Shown: positions 49,004 to 57,895 of the stretch, piece after piece
Layout: every line of letters begins with the position of its first letter
How positions within the stretch are numbered: the stretch's first letter is position 1
Assembly: GCA_011772865.1 (NCBI GenBank)
Contig: WVYQ01000009.1
Location: forward strand, 137,800-201,799
Direction: 5' to 3'
Source: Woeseiaceae bacterium
GTDB lineage: Bacteria > Pseudomonadota > Gammaproteobacteria > Steroidobacterales > Woeseiaceae
Length of the DNA stretch: 64,000 bases
Notes under the pieces: generated by a model
The model's database searches: none
What the model saw: only the letters and a program-made list of their open reading frames with translations
What the model was told of the DNA's origin: nothing
Position numbers and translations under genes: made by a program

Positions 49004-49573
49004 TTACCGCGTTACGCGGCGATTTCGCTCGTCCAGGGCCTCAATGCACTCCGGGAGATCGTGAAACAACCTCGGTGTAATCATGCCCGATGCCGTTCGT
49101 ACCGGGTCACCGTAATCTGCCCAGAAGGTTTCGCACCACTTCTGATCGCCTGTCTCGGTCTCGATGCATTTCGCGATCTCCGCTGCTCGTAATGGTGCGA
49201 TCTTCGCTTCCCTTGCGTCCTCACAACGCCTGTCGAGGTCCGAAAGACTCATCTGGGCGATGTCTATCTCCGGAGACGGTGGCGCAGCCTGGATTGGCGG
49301 CTGCGCGGGTTCATCGACGACGGTTTCTTCAGAAGCCGGCGGCGATTTGACGGGCGATTGAACAGGGGGGATATACGGTGGAGCCGGATCCGTCTTGATC
49401 GTCTCTACGTCGACGTCCAGCGACCCGTCGGGCGGCTGCTCACTGAAGTGAACGACTCCGTCTTCATCCACCCACTTATACACCGTCTCCTGCGCACATA
49501 TGCCTGCTGCCGGACCCAGCAGGCCGATGACCAGAGTAGCAGCGAGAGCTTGCGTGACATGTACGCCGTTCAT
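49004..49573 (-). CDS. DUF4124-domain protein
   Basis: signal peptide; VYKWVDEDGVVHFSEQPPDGS. Confidence 0.88.
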   Translation of the reverse strand: MNGVHVTQALAATLVIGLLGPAAGICAQETVYKWVDEDGVVHFSEQPPDGSLDVDVETIKTDPAPPYIPPVQSPVKSPPASEETVVDEPAQPPIQAAPPSPEIDIAQMSLSDLDRRCEDAREAKIAPLRAAEIAKCIETETGDQKWCETFWADYGDPVRTASGMITPRLFHDLPECIEALDERNRRVTR

Positions 49574-49627
49574 TACCGCCTCCTTGGCTCCCCTCGTTTG
49601 TCCAAGGTTCGTTTCTTCCCAAAATCC

Positions 49628-49655
49628 ATTGTCTTACGAAGGGCAGGGCGGTCAA
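49628..49655 (-). promoter_or_regulatory. promoter (TTGACC-16-GACAAT) of the DUF4124 gene, shared leader copy 2
   Basis: reverse strand TTGACC at 49655-49650 and GACAAT at 49633-49628. Confidence 0.6.
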
Positions 49656-49762
49656 TTCTGGCTTCTACCTAACGCTAGCCGATCGCATCGATACCGAGCA
49701 GACTGGCCAAATGACGCGCCTGGACTAAACTCATTTAAGTATAAGTCAACGAGGGAAGTCCC

Positions 49763-50551
49763 ATGCGCAAGCAACTTGTTCCTTTCATCGGCGCATCGTT
49801 CGCGCTGTTCCTGGTAGCCTGTTCGAGGCCCGATTCGGAGACGGTCTCCGAACCCGAGCCAGCCGCAGCCGAGCCTGCAGCAGCCGAGGCGCCGGCCGCG
49901 GAGTCGATGCCTGGCCCGGATTCAGGAGATGCTGGCGGCGCTGACCCGACCGTCGTCGATCCTGACCGCTATACGGCAGAATTCGAGAACGAGGCCGTTC
50001 GGATTCTCCGCATCAAGTACGGTCCCGGCGAAGAGTCCCCCATGCACTACCATCCCGACAGCGTCGCCGTATTCCTGACCGATATCGACGTGACGTTGAC
50101 GATGTCGGACGAATCGGCGCAAGAAGTGTCGTCTCCGGCGGGTACCGCCATTTTCAGCGCGGCTGGGGAGCATTCCGGGAAGAACACCTCCGATTCGGCG
50201 TGGGAGGTCGTAGAAATCGAACTCAAACCGCGTGACCCGTCCACGGGCGAAGCAGGTGGTCCGGATGCAACCGTTGTGGATGCCGGCCATTACTCGACGG
50301 AATTCGAGAACGATATCGTTCGCGTTGTCAGGATTGCCTACGGTCCCGGGGAGGCGTCGGTCATGCATCACCACCCGGACAGTGTCGCGGTGTTCCTGAC
50401 CGACCACCTGGTCGAGATGACAATGCCGGACGGTTCGACCGAAGAAATCTCAGCCAATGCGGGCGACGTGCTGTTTATAGAGGGTGGCCAGCACCTGCCG
50501 AAGAATATCTCCGATTCGGCCTGGGAACTGGTTCTGGTCGAACTGAAATAG
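49763..50551 (+). CDS. lipoprotein with two tandem cupin-like repeats
   Basis: lipobox LVAC; repeated units DPTVVDPDRYTAEFENEAVRILRIKYGPGEESPMHYHPDSVAVFLTD and DATVVDAGHYSTEFENDIVRVVRIAYGPGEASVMHHHPDSVAVFLTD. Confidence 0.85.
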   Translation: MRKQLVPFIGASFALFLVACSRPDSETVSEPEPAAAEPAAAEAPAAESMPGPDSGDAGGADPTVVDPDRYTAEFENEAVRILRIKYGPGEESPMHYHPDSVAVFLTDIDVTLTMSDESAQEVSSPAGTAIFSAAGEHSGKNTSDSAWEVVEIELKPRDPSTGEAGGPDATVVDAGHYSTEFENDIVRVVRIAYGPGEASVMHHHPDSVAVFLTDHLVEMTMPDGSTEEISANAGDVLFIEGGQHLPKNISDSAWELVLVELK

Positions 50552-50560
50552 CGCCCCGGC

Positions 50561-50584
50561 AAAAGGCCCCGCAAGGGGCCTTTT
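50561..50584. terminator. bidirectional terminator between convergent genes
   Basis: AAAAGGCCCC-GCAA-GGGGCCTTTT perfect stem with A/T flanks. Confidence 0.85.
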
Positions 50585-50589
50585 CCGTG

Positions 50590-51822
50590 CTAAGGCTGTG
50601 TCAGTACGAACAGGCCGTTCGAAGTATCGTTGATGATTATCGTGCCTGACGGCAAGTACGGATACACGCTCCACGCGCCATCGAAATTGACGGCATCGCT
50701 CGCCGGATACGTGTCGAAGAACGCGATTTCGGCCATCTGCTGGTTGCCGAGGTCTGTGAACTCGAGAATCCGGAGACCGGACGTATAGTTCGCCTGGTAG
50801 ACCCGATTGCCAAGAACGTAAAGGTTGTGGTCGATCGAAGGCGTCGACGCCTCGTACGGATATATGTAGACCGGCGCATCCAGGTCGGTGACGTCGAAGA
50901 CATGCGTGCGCGTCGGAACGCCGAGACCCGTTTCGTCGGCTTCGTCACCGATGAATAAGAATCGGTGATCTTCGGTCAGCCAGCCCTGGTGTACGAACCC
51001 CAATTGCGGATACGTGATCGTGCTGACAGTCAGTGGCGCGGCCTTGTTCGTCACATCGGCGATCTCGACATGGTTCTTGTTCGAGCTGGCGCAGATCTCC
51101 GCACCCTGGTGATCGGCATCCGGCCCTGAGTAAACGACGCATTGCGTATCGTGGGTTTCTGCAGATGAGTGGCAGCCGGCGAATAGTGGATTATTGGGCG
51201 TCGTGATATCGATCATGTGCAGGCCTTCATTGCAGGTATTAGTGCCTACGGCATACGCAAAGCCGGTATCTTCATTGACCGCGATGTTGTGAGCGTTGCC
51301 GAAATCGCCATAGACGATGTCGGCAGAGAAGTCCTGAGGGGCGTTGACGCCACGCAGTCGGGTCAGGTCGAAGACCTGCATGCCATGGGCACCGGCATCG
51401 TCGGCCACAATGTAGGCGTGATCCTGGTACACCTTGATATCCCGCCATGCCGAAGATCGCGTCTGGGTTGCCAGGCGACCGAGAAATACCGGGCTCATCG
51501 GATCCGTTACGTCGACGAATGCCGTACCGTTGGTCTTGCCGACCAGGGCATATTCGTTACCGGTCGTCGTGTCGATCCAGCCCCAGATGTCATTGCCTCC
51601 GGTGCCACCCATCTGGTCGAACGGGACGCGGGCTGCGAGCGAGACGCCCGAGCAGGAAAAATTGTCGGCGCTGCCACCGACACAATCGGCAGGACCCACC
51701 GACAGAGCCGGGGGATCACCCGGCCCGGGATTGTTATTAGCCGATCCGTTGCCACCGCCGCCGCAGCTGCAAAGAATCAGAGCGAAGGCGGCCGGAACTA
51801 AACATCTCAAAATAAAGGACAT
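50590..51822 (-). CDS. choice-of-anchor B / LVIVD-repeat lipoprotein
   Basis: MSFILRCLVPAAFALILCSCGGGG lipoprotein signal, repeated FVDVTDPMSPVFLG, MIDITTPNNPLFAG, HVEIADVTNKAAPLTV. Confidence 0.85.
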   Translation of the reverse strand: MSFILRCLVPAAFALILCSCGGGGNGSANNNPGPGDPPALSVGPADCVGGSADNFSCSGVSLAARVPFDQMGGTGGNDIWGWIDTTTGNEYALVGKTNGTAFVDVTDPMSPVFLGRLATQTRSSAWRDIKVYQDHAYIVADDAGAHGMQVFDLTRLRGVNAPQDFSADIVYGDFGNAHNIAVNEDTGFAYAVGTNTCNEGLHMIDITTPNNPLFAGCHSSAETHDTQCVVYSGPDADHQGAEICASSNKNHVEIADVTNKAAPLTVSTITYPQLGFVHQGWLTEDHRFLFIGDEADETGLGVPTRTHVFDVTDLDAPVYIYPYEASTPSIDHNLYVLGNRVYQANYTSGLRILEFTDLGNQQMAEIAFFDTYPASDAVNFDGAWSVYPYLPSGTIIINDTSNGLFVLTQP

Positions 51823-51948
51823 GCCAATCTCTCCCCAATAGCTGCTTACTACGACCCGCCGTAATACAGGCGAGTTCCACGCAACCTCGATATCTTCTAC
51901 GTACTTCCGCGGATTTTGAATACACCCGGAGGGCGCTACTTTTATAAT

Positions 51949-53166
51949 ATGGGCACGCGCCTCGACGCTCATGTAGCAGAAGTCCTGGGCGCAATTGACG
52001 CGCCGCTCGCAAGGCATATTCGCGATCTGCGTCGCTGGTTCCACCGCCATCCCGAGCTCTCATTTCAGGAAGCCGGGACTGCGGCGCACATAATTTCCGA
52101 GCTCGAATCGCTGCAGATTCCCTACAAGTATGACGGGGTCGGCCACGCCGTGATCGGGCTTGTCGAGGGGCTCGATCCCTCACCACTGGCAGTCGCGCTT
52201 CGTGCAGACATGGATGCGCTGCCGGGCGAGGAGACTACCGGTGCGCCCTACGCATCGGTCAATCCGGGCGCGATGCATGCCTGCGGCCACTGCGCTCATA
52301 TGGCGATGCTGATCGGCGCTGCACATCTCCTGGCGCAAGAGCCGCCACCCGGGCCCGTAAGGCTCGTCTTTCAGCCAGCGGAAGAGCGTGGCGGGGGTGC
52401 GAGAGTCGCCATTGCCGATGGCGCTCTCGATGGCGTCGCCACGATATTCGGGGCACATGTCACTCACGAGTGGGAGACGGGCAAGATCATGGTTCGTGAT
52501 GGACACATGACGGCCCAGTCCGATGCATTCACCATTAACGTGCGGGGAAAGGGCGGGCACGGCGCCAGGCCGCACGAGGCCGTTGACGCGATCGTAATCA
52601 GTGGTTTCCTGATCACTGCGCTCCAGACACTGGTCTCGAGAGAAACCAATCCATTGCATCCTTCGGTCGTTACAATCGGCAAGATAGGAGCGGGTTCTGC
52701 CGGCAACGTCATTGCAGAAGAGGCCGAACTCTACGGGACGATCCGCACGTCCCTGGATGAGTCCCGCAAGCGCATCCACAACGGTTTGCAGCGCATGGTC
52801 AGCGCCGCGGCGGAACTGCACAATGCGGAAATCGACATCGAGATTCGCCAGGGTTATCCGCCGGTCATTAACGAACCAAGATCGGTGGCAATTGCCCGGC
52901 AGGCCGCAGCGGACGTCGTAGGTACGGAGCATGTCGTCGCGGCGGAGCATCCGAGCATGGGCTCGGAGGATTTCTCGTTCTACCTCGAGAACAGCCCCGG
53001 TTGCTTTGTCAGGTTTGGCGCGCGCGACCCTGCCTGGGAGCCAATTCCACTGCACAGCCCGGCCTTCGATATCGACGAGCACGCACTGGGTATCGGTGTG
53101 CGATTCCTGGATCGAGTCGCGCGAGTCGCACATGAGCGCATCCACGAGTTTACGCATGAAGTTTAG
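51949..53166 (+). CDS. M20-family amidohydrolase (hippurate hydrolase-like)
   Basis: RRWFHRHPELSFQE, ALRADMDALPGEE, HACGHCAHMAMLIGAA, FQPAEERGGGA, HPSMGSEDFSFYLE. Confidence 0.93.
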   Translation: MGTRLDAHVAEVLGAIDAPLARHIRDLRRWFHRHPELSFQEAGTAAHIISELESLQIPYKYDGVGHAVIGLVEGLDPSPLAVALRADMDALPGEETTGAPYASVNPGAMHACGHCAHMAMLIGAAHLLAQEPPPGPVRLVFQPAEERGGGARVAIADGALDGVATIFGAHVTHEWETGKIMVRDGHMTAQSDAFTINVRGKGGHGARPHEAVDAIVISGFLITALQTLVSRETNPLHPSVVTIGKIGAGSAGNVIAEEAELYGTIRTSLDESRKRIHNGLQRMVSAAAELHNAEIDIEIRQGYPPVINEPRSVAIARQAAADVVGTEHVVAAEHPSMGSEDFSFYLENSPGCFVRFGARDPAWEPIPLHSPAFDIDEHALGIGVRFLDRVARVAHERIHEFTHEV

Positions 53167-54289
53167 GAACTGTTCACGGCACTCGATAGGCGTCGAATGG
53201 GAACTGCAGCTCCTCGATACGGAATCGCTGGATCTTTACGACGGCATACTGCCGCTAATGGAGTTTTTCCCCGATACGAGTTTCGTCAAGCCCGAGTACA
53301 TACAGTCCTGCGTGGAACTGACGAGCAACGTCTCGCCGACCAGTGACCGGGTCGTACAGCACCTTCGGCAGACTCTCAAGAGGACGGTACGCCGCTGCGA
53401 GGAACTCGGCATGGGTCTTTGCGCTGCGGGCACCCACCCGTTCTGCCGGAGGCTGGCGCTGATCACGCCGTTACCGCGCTACCGGCGAATGGCCAAGTCG
53501 GTGGGCTACCTGGCTCACAACCAGATCACGTTCAGCACGCATGTGCACATCGGGATGAAGTCAGGCGATGAGGCGATGCTCGTCATGTCGCGATTGATTC
53601 CGGTCGTCCCTGCACTCGTGGCGATGTCCGCAAACTCGCCTTTCTGGAGAGGCCATTTGACCGGCCATGCGGCGTATCGCCACCGCATACTTGCCGCTGC
53701 CCCGAACTACGGGCTGCCGACGAGTTTCGAAAGCTGGGCGGCTTTTGAGAAATTTTTCGAAGCGGCAACACGCTCGAACATGATCGGGCATTTCAAGGAT
53801 ATTCACTGGGATATCCGGCCGCACCCCGACTTCGGCACACTGGAAGTCCGCGCAATGGACGCCGCATCCGATTTGCGGAGTGTCCACGGCCTGGCGTCAT
53901 TCGTTCGCTGCCTGGTCGTATCGATGGCGGAGGCGTCCAGTCGTGACTTGAATGCGGTGATGCCGCGGGATCTGCCGTTCTGGGTCGAGAAAGAAAATCG
54001 CTTCCGGGCCGGGCAGCTCGGGATGGATGCCGGGTACATTGTCAACGCCAATGGCGAGCAGCGGCCGATGCGCGAGTTCGTCAACGATCTTTTCGAGTTC
54101 TGCGAGCCGATGGCTGCCAGCATCGGCGAATCGAGTGGCATGCGAATCGCCCGCGAGATGCTGGATGAGATTCCTGCCTACCAGCGACAGCTGGACGCTT
54201 ACGCAACAGGCCGGTCGGCGCGAACGGTCGTGCGCGGCCTGCAGGAAGCGCTGCTCCACGGCTGCACCACGGAGTCCCGCGCGGCATGA
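53156..54289 (+). CDS. carboxylate-amine ligase / glutamate-cysteine ligase type 2 (YbdK-like)
   Basis: HSIGVEWELQLLD, HVHIGMKSGDEAM, ANSPFWRG, WDIRPHPDFGTLEVRAMD. Confidence 0.9.
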   Translation: MKFRNCSRHSIGVEWELQLLDTESLDLYDGILPLMEFFPDTSFVKPEYIQSCVELTSNVSPTSDRVVQHLRQTLKRTVRRCEELGMGLCAAGTHPFCRRLALITPLPRYRRMAKSVGYLAHNQITFSTHVHIGMKSGDEAMLVMSRLIPVVPALVAMSANSPFWRGHLTGHAAYRHRILAAAPNYGLPTSFESWAAFEKFFEAATRSNMIGHFKDIHWDIRPHPDFGTLEVRAMDAASDLRSVHGLASFVRCLVVSMAEASSRDLNAVMPRDLPFWVEKENRFRAGQLGMDAGYIVNANGEQRPMREFVNDLFEFCEPMAASIGESSGMRIAREMLDEIPAYQRQLDAYATGRSARTVVRGLQEALLHGCTTESRAA

Positions 54290-56670
54290 CCGAAGTCGTC
54301 ACACGTCCCTGCATCGTGCCAACAGCGCAACTACGCAGAGCCTGCGAGTCTTTCGAGCGTAGCTTCATGCGCAGCGATGAATTGCCGGCAGGGACACCCC
54401 ACCTGGGCCAACAACGTGCGATCGATGCGATTCGATTTGGTATCGAGGTAGAGCGGCCAGGTTACAACGTTTACGTACTCGGCCCGCTCGGTAGTCATCG
54501 TCACGGCCTTGTTCGGGAACTCGTGGACGAGCGCGCCTCCCGGAAGGGGCCGCCCGAGGATTGGTGTTACGTCAACAACTTCTCGGATCCGGAACGGCCA
54601 CGCGCTTTGGCTTTCCCGGCCGGCCAGGGTAGGGAGTTTCGTGACGACATGCACGCCCTGATCGAGGACATGCGCGTTGCCATTCCCGCCGCATTCGAAA
54701 GCGATGACTATCGCAATCAGATGCGGGCCATCGAGGAAGAGACGGAAAAAGAAGTCGAGGCGCAGTGGAAGTCCCTCGAAGCCGAAGCGGCGCGCGAAGG
54801 CATCGGTGTACTGCAGACACCGACGGGTTATGTCCTTGCGCCGATTCGCGAAGGCAAGGTTATTGATGACAAGGAGTTCGAGAAACTTCCCAAGAAAGAG
54901 CAAAGACAAATCCAGGTACACATCAAGCGACTCAGCGAGGCGCTGCAGGCGCGTATCGAGAGTATGCCCAGGTTGCAGAAGCTGCACCGCGAAAGAGTCA
55001 AGGCGCTGGATCAGCGGATAATCGCTCACGCCGTGACCGTCCTGCTGGATGAGTTGAAACAGAAATACAAAACGCTCGACAAGGTCACTGCCTACCTCGA
55101 CGAGGCGCAGCAGAATATCATCGACAACGCGCAGGACTTTCAGCAGCCGAAAACATCGCCACTACCGTTCCTCAGCAGGGACTCCTCGCAACTGTTCACA
55201 CAATACGAAGTCAACCTGTTGACTCACAATGGGGAGGGGCAGGGGGCTCCGGTGGTCTACGAACCCAACCCGAACTATCCCAATATCATCGGCAAAATCG
55301 AGCACCGGGCGGAAATGGGTGCTCTCGTAACGGATTTTCGAATGATCCGCTCGGGCGCCCTGCTGCAGGCCAATGGCGGGTACCTGGTCCTCGACATCTA
55401 CCGCGTCCTGTCGCGCCCGTTCGTGTGGGATGCGCTGAAACAGGCGCTTCTGAACAGGTACATTCGCATCGAGACTCCTGGCGAGAGCTACGGTTTTGTC
55501 AGCACGACATCCCTGAAACCGGAGCCTATCCCGCTTAAGGTCAAGATCATCCTGATCGGGGAGCGCTGGCTGTACTACCTGCTGTCGATGTACGACCACG
55601 AGTTCGACGAACTCTTCAACGTCGCCGCAGATCTCGATGACGAAATCGAGCGCAGCCGCGAAAACGTGCAGAGCTATTCGCAACTCGTCGCCGATCGTGC
55701 GAGGACCGGCGAATTGCTGCCGCTCAGCGAGTCCGGCGTACGGCGAGTTATCGAACAGGCCGCTCGAAATGCCGGGGACAGCGAAAGGCTGTCAATGCAT
55801 ATCCGCTCGCTCGACGATCTGCTGATTCAGTCCGACCACTGGGCGCGCAAACGGGGTTCCAAAGTCATCGAACGGCAGGATGTCGCCAGCGCGATCAGCA
55901 AGCGTGAGCATCGACTGGACCGCAGCCGCAACAAGGTGCTCGAAGCAATCGATCGTGACGTACTGCTAATAGAAACCGCTGGTGCACGGGTCGGCCAGGT
56001 TAATGGCCTGTCAATCATTGATCTCGGCGAGTTTCGTTACGGGCACCCTATGCGCATTACGGCGACGACGCGGATGGGCACCGGGGATGTCGTGGATATC
56101 GAGCGCGAAGTCGAACTTGGCGGCGCCATTCATTCCAAGGGTGTTTTGATCCTGTCGTCGGCACTGACCTCGCGGTACGCGCGAGAAACACCATTGTCAA
56201 TTCACGCGAGCATTGTGTTCGAGCAGTCCTACGGCGGCGTCGAAGGCGACAGTGCGTCCGTCGGAGAACTCTGCGCGCTGATTTCGTCAATCTCCGGGAT
56301 CCCGGTACTGCAGAACCTCGCGGTTACGGGCTCGATCAACCAGCTTGGTCGTGTCCAGGTTGTCGGCGGGATCAACGAGAAGATCGAGGGTTTCTACGAT
56401 GTTTGCCGTTCACGTGGCCTGGACGGAACTCACGGTGTCGTAATTCCTCGCGATAACATCAAGCACCTTATGCTGCGCGAGGACGTCGTCGAAGCTGTCC
56501 GCGATGACAAGTTTGCCGTCTATGGCGTGCGAGATGTCGACGAGGCCGTGACAATCCTGACAGGTGTCGAGGCGGACATCGTCAACGCCAAGGTCGAGGA
56601 TCAGCTTGTCCGGTATGCGACGCTCAGGAAAGAATTCAGCGAGAAGCAGGAAGGCGATGAGCAGGAATGA
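54286..56670 (+). CDS. Lon-like ATP-dependent protease (AAA_32 / S16 family)
   Basis: N-terminal AAA_32-like GYNVYVLGPLGSHRHG; S16 domain with GGVEGDSASVGELCALIS (Ser) and GGINEKIEGFYD (Lys) dyad. Confidence 0.9.
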   Translation: MTEVVTRPCIVPTAQLRRACESFERSFMRSDELPAGTPHLGQQRAIDAIRFGIEVERPGYNVYVLGPLGSHRHGLVRELVDERASRKGPPEDWCYVNNFSDPERPRALAFPAGQGREFRDDMHALIEDMRVAIPAAFESDDYRNQMRAIEEETEKEVEAQWKSLEAEAAREGIGVLQTPTGYVLAPIREGKVIDDKEFEKLPKKEQRQIQVHIKRLSEALQARIESMPRLQKLHRERVKALDQRIIAHAVTVLLDELKQKYKTLDKVTAYLDEAQQNIIDNAQDFQQPKTSPLPFLSRDSSQLFTQYEVNLLTHNGEGQGAPVVYEPNPNYPNIIGKIEHRAEMGALVTDFRMIRSGALLQANGGYLVLDIYRVLSRPFVWDALKQALLNRYIRIETPGESYGFVSTTSLKPEPIPLKVKIILIGERWLYYLLSMYDHEFDELFNVAADLDDEIERSRENVQSYSQLVADRARTGELLPLSESGVRRVIEQAARNAGDSERLSMHIRSLDDLLIQSDHWARKRGSKVIERQDVASAISKREHRLDRSRNKVLEAIDRDVLLIETAGARVGQVNGLSIIDLGEFRYGHPMRITATTRMGTGDVVDIEREVELGGAIHSKGVLILSSALTSRYARETPLSIHASIVFEQSYGGVEGDSASVGELCALISSISGIPVLQNLAVTGSINQLGRVQVVGGINEKIEGFYDVCRSRGLDGTHGVVIPRDNIKHLMLREDVVEAVRDDKFAVYGVRDVDEAVTILTGVEADIVNAKVEDQLVRYATLRKEFSEKQEGDEQE

Positions 56671-57133
56671 GGAGTCCCAGCGCGTCGTCATTGCGCTGAC
56701 CGAAACCAGCCCGGTCGCCGATCTGTGGGAGGCCGCGATGCAGGCTATCAGCGGGTCCAGCGCCGAACTCACCGTGATCTTTCTCCACGACGAACGCTGG
56801 CACCGCGCAGCGAGCCTGCCGTTTACCCGCGAGATTTCACAGTCGGGCGGGAGTAGCAGCGACTTCACCCTGCAGCGCGCCGAACAACTCCTGGCCGCAA
56901 CCGCGGCAAGCCTGCAAAAGAATATCGAGGAGCTGGCAGACAGAGCCGGATTGTCGGTCGCGTTTCAGGTTTTACCCGAAACCGACCGCGCGCAATCGCG
57001 GACGCTGCTATCGCTCGGCGCAAGCATCGTGATCGGTCCGTCAGTACTGGAGCAACACCCGATCTTCGTGGAGTTGCGACGCACCGATCTGCGCATTGTC
57101 TTCGTAGCGCCGGAAGATCGCGACAACGAATGA
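56657..57133 (+). CDS. hypothetical protein, possibly universal-stress-like
   Basis: VVIALTETSPVADLWEAAMQAISGSSAELTVIFLHDERWHRAASLPF; follows the Lon-like gene with overlap. Confidence 0.65.
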   Translation: MSRNEESQRVVIALTETSPVADLWEAAMQAISGSSAELTVIFLHDERWHRAASLPFTREISQSGGSSSDFTLQRAEQLLAATAASLQKNIEELADRAGLSVAFQVLPETDRAQSRTLLSLGASIVIGPSVLEQHPIFVELRRTDLRIVFVAPEDRDNE

Positions 57134-57137
57134 GCGG

Positions 57138-57341
57138 TTACTCGTTAAGAATGAACGTGACCTTCATGTGCACCCGATACTCGGCGACGTCATTGCCATC
57201 GACCCGGACCTCCTGGTCCTGGATCCATGCGCCCTTGACGTTTTCGAGGGTCTCCGTGGCTCGCGCTATTCCGATCCTGATGGCGTCCTCGAAACCTTTG
57301 CTCGAAGCCGCTGTAATTTCGGTCACTCGTGCGACTGACAT
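57138..57341 (-). CDS. dodecin-family protein
   Basis: MSVARVTEITAASSKGFEDAIRIGIARATETLENVKGAWIQDQEVRVDGNDVAEYRVHMKVTFIL. Confidence 0.92.
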   Translation of the reverse strand: MSVARVTEITAASSKGFEDAIRIGIARATETLENVKGAWIQDQEVRVDGNDVAEYRVHMKVTFILNE

Positions 57342-57472
57342 GCTGCATTCCTCCTTGTTGCCCTTCCAACCGTTCATGAAATTGGGGCACACATCCGCTG
57401 CGACAATGCCGGTGGACTAAGCGCATGTTCGTATAGACAACAGCGAGAACTTGCGCGAGAGTATTTTAGAGA

Positions 57473-57895
57473 ATGCGCGAAGGAACCTGGGAGCATTTCG
57501 AGCACGATGCCGACATCGGCCTGCGCGCTTGTGCCGGCTCGCGCGAGGAGCTGTTTGAGCTGATGGGCGAAGCGCTGACCGCGCTTGTTACCGACCCGGC
57601 GTCCGTGCGGCCTGTCGACACAGTCGCCGTCTCCTGCAAAGCGCCCGATGACGCAATGCTGCTGGTGGACTGGCTGAATGCGCTCGTCTACGAAATGGCT
57701 ACGAGACGCATGCTTTTCTCCGACTGGCGTGTCGGCCTCGACAATCACGAACTTGTGGCCACGATCGTCGGGGAGACCGTCGATCGTGACCGGCATCAAC
57801 CGGTCGTCGAGGTCAAAGGGGCAACCTATACCGCGCTTTCCGTTACGCAGGAGAGTGATGGCACGTGGCGCGGGCAATGTGTCGTGGACGTGTGA
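57473..57895 (+). CDS. archease
   Basis: WEHFEHDADIGLRACAGSREELFELMGEALTALV, LLVDWLNALVYE. Confidence 0.92.
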   Translation: MREGTWEHFEHDADIGLRACAGSREELFELMGEALTALVTDPASVRPVDTVAVSCKAPDDAMLLVDWLNALVYEMATRRMLFSDWRVGLDNHELVATIVGETVDRDRHQPVVEVKGATYTALSVTQESDGTWRGQCVVDV

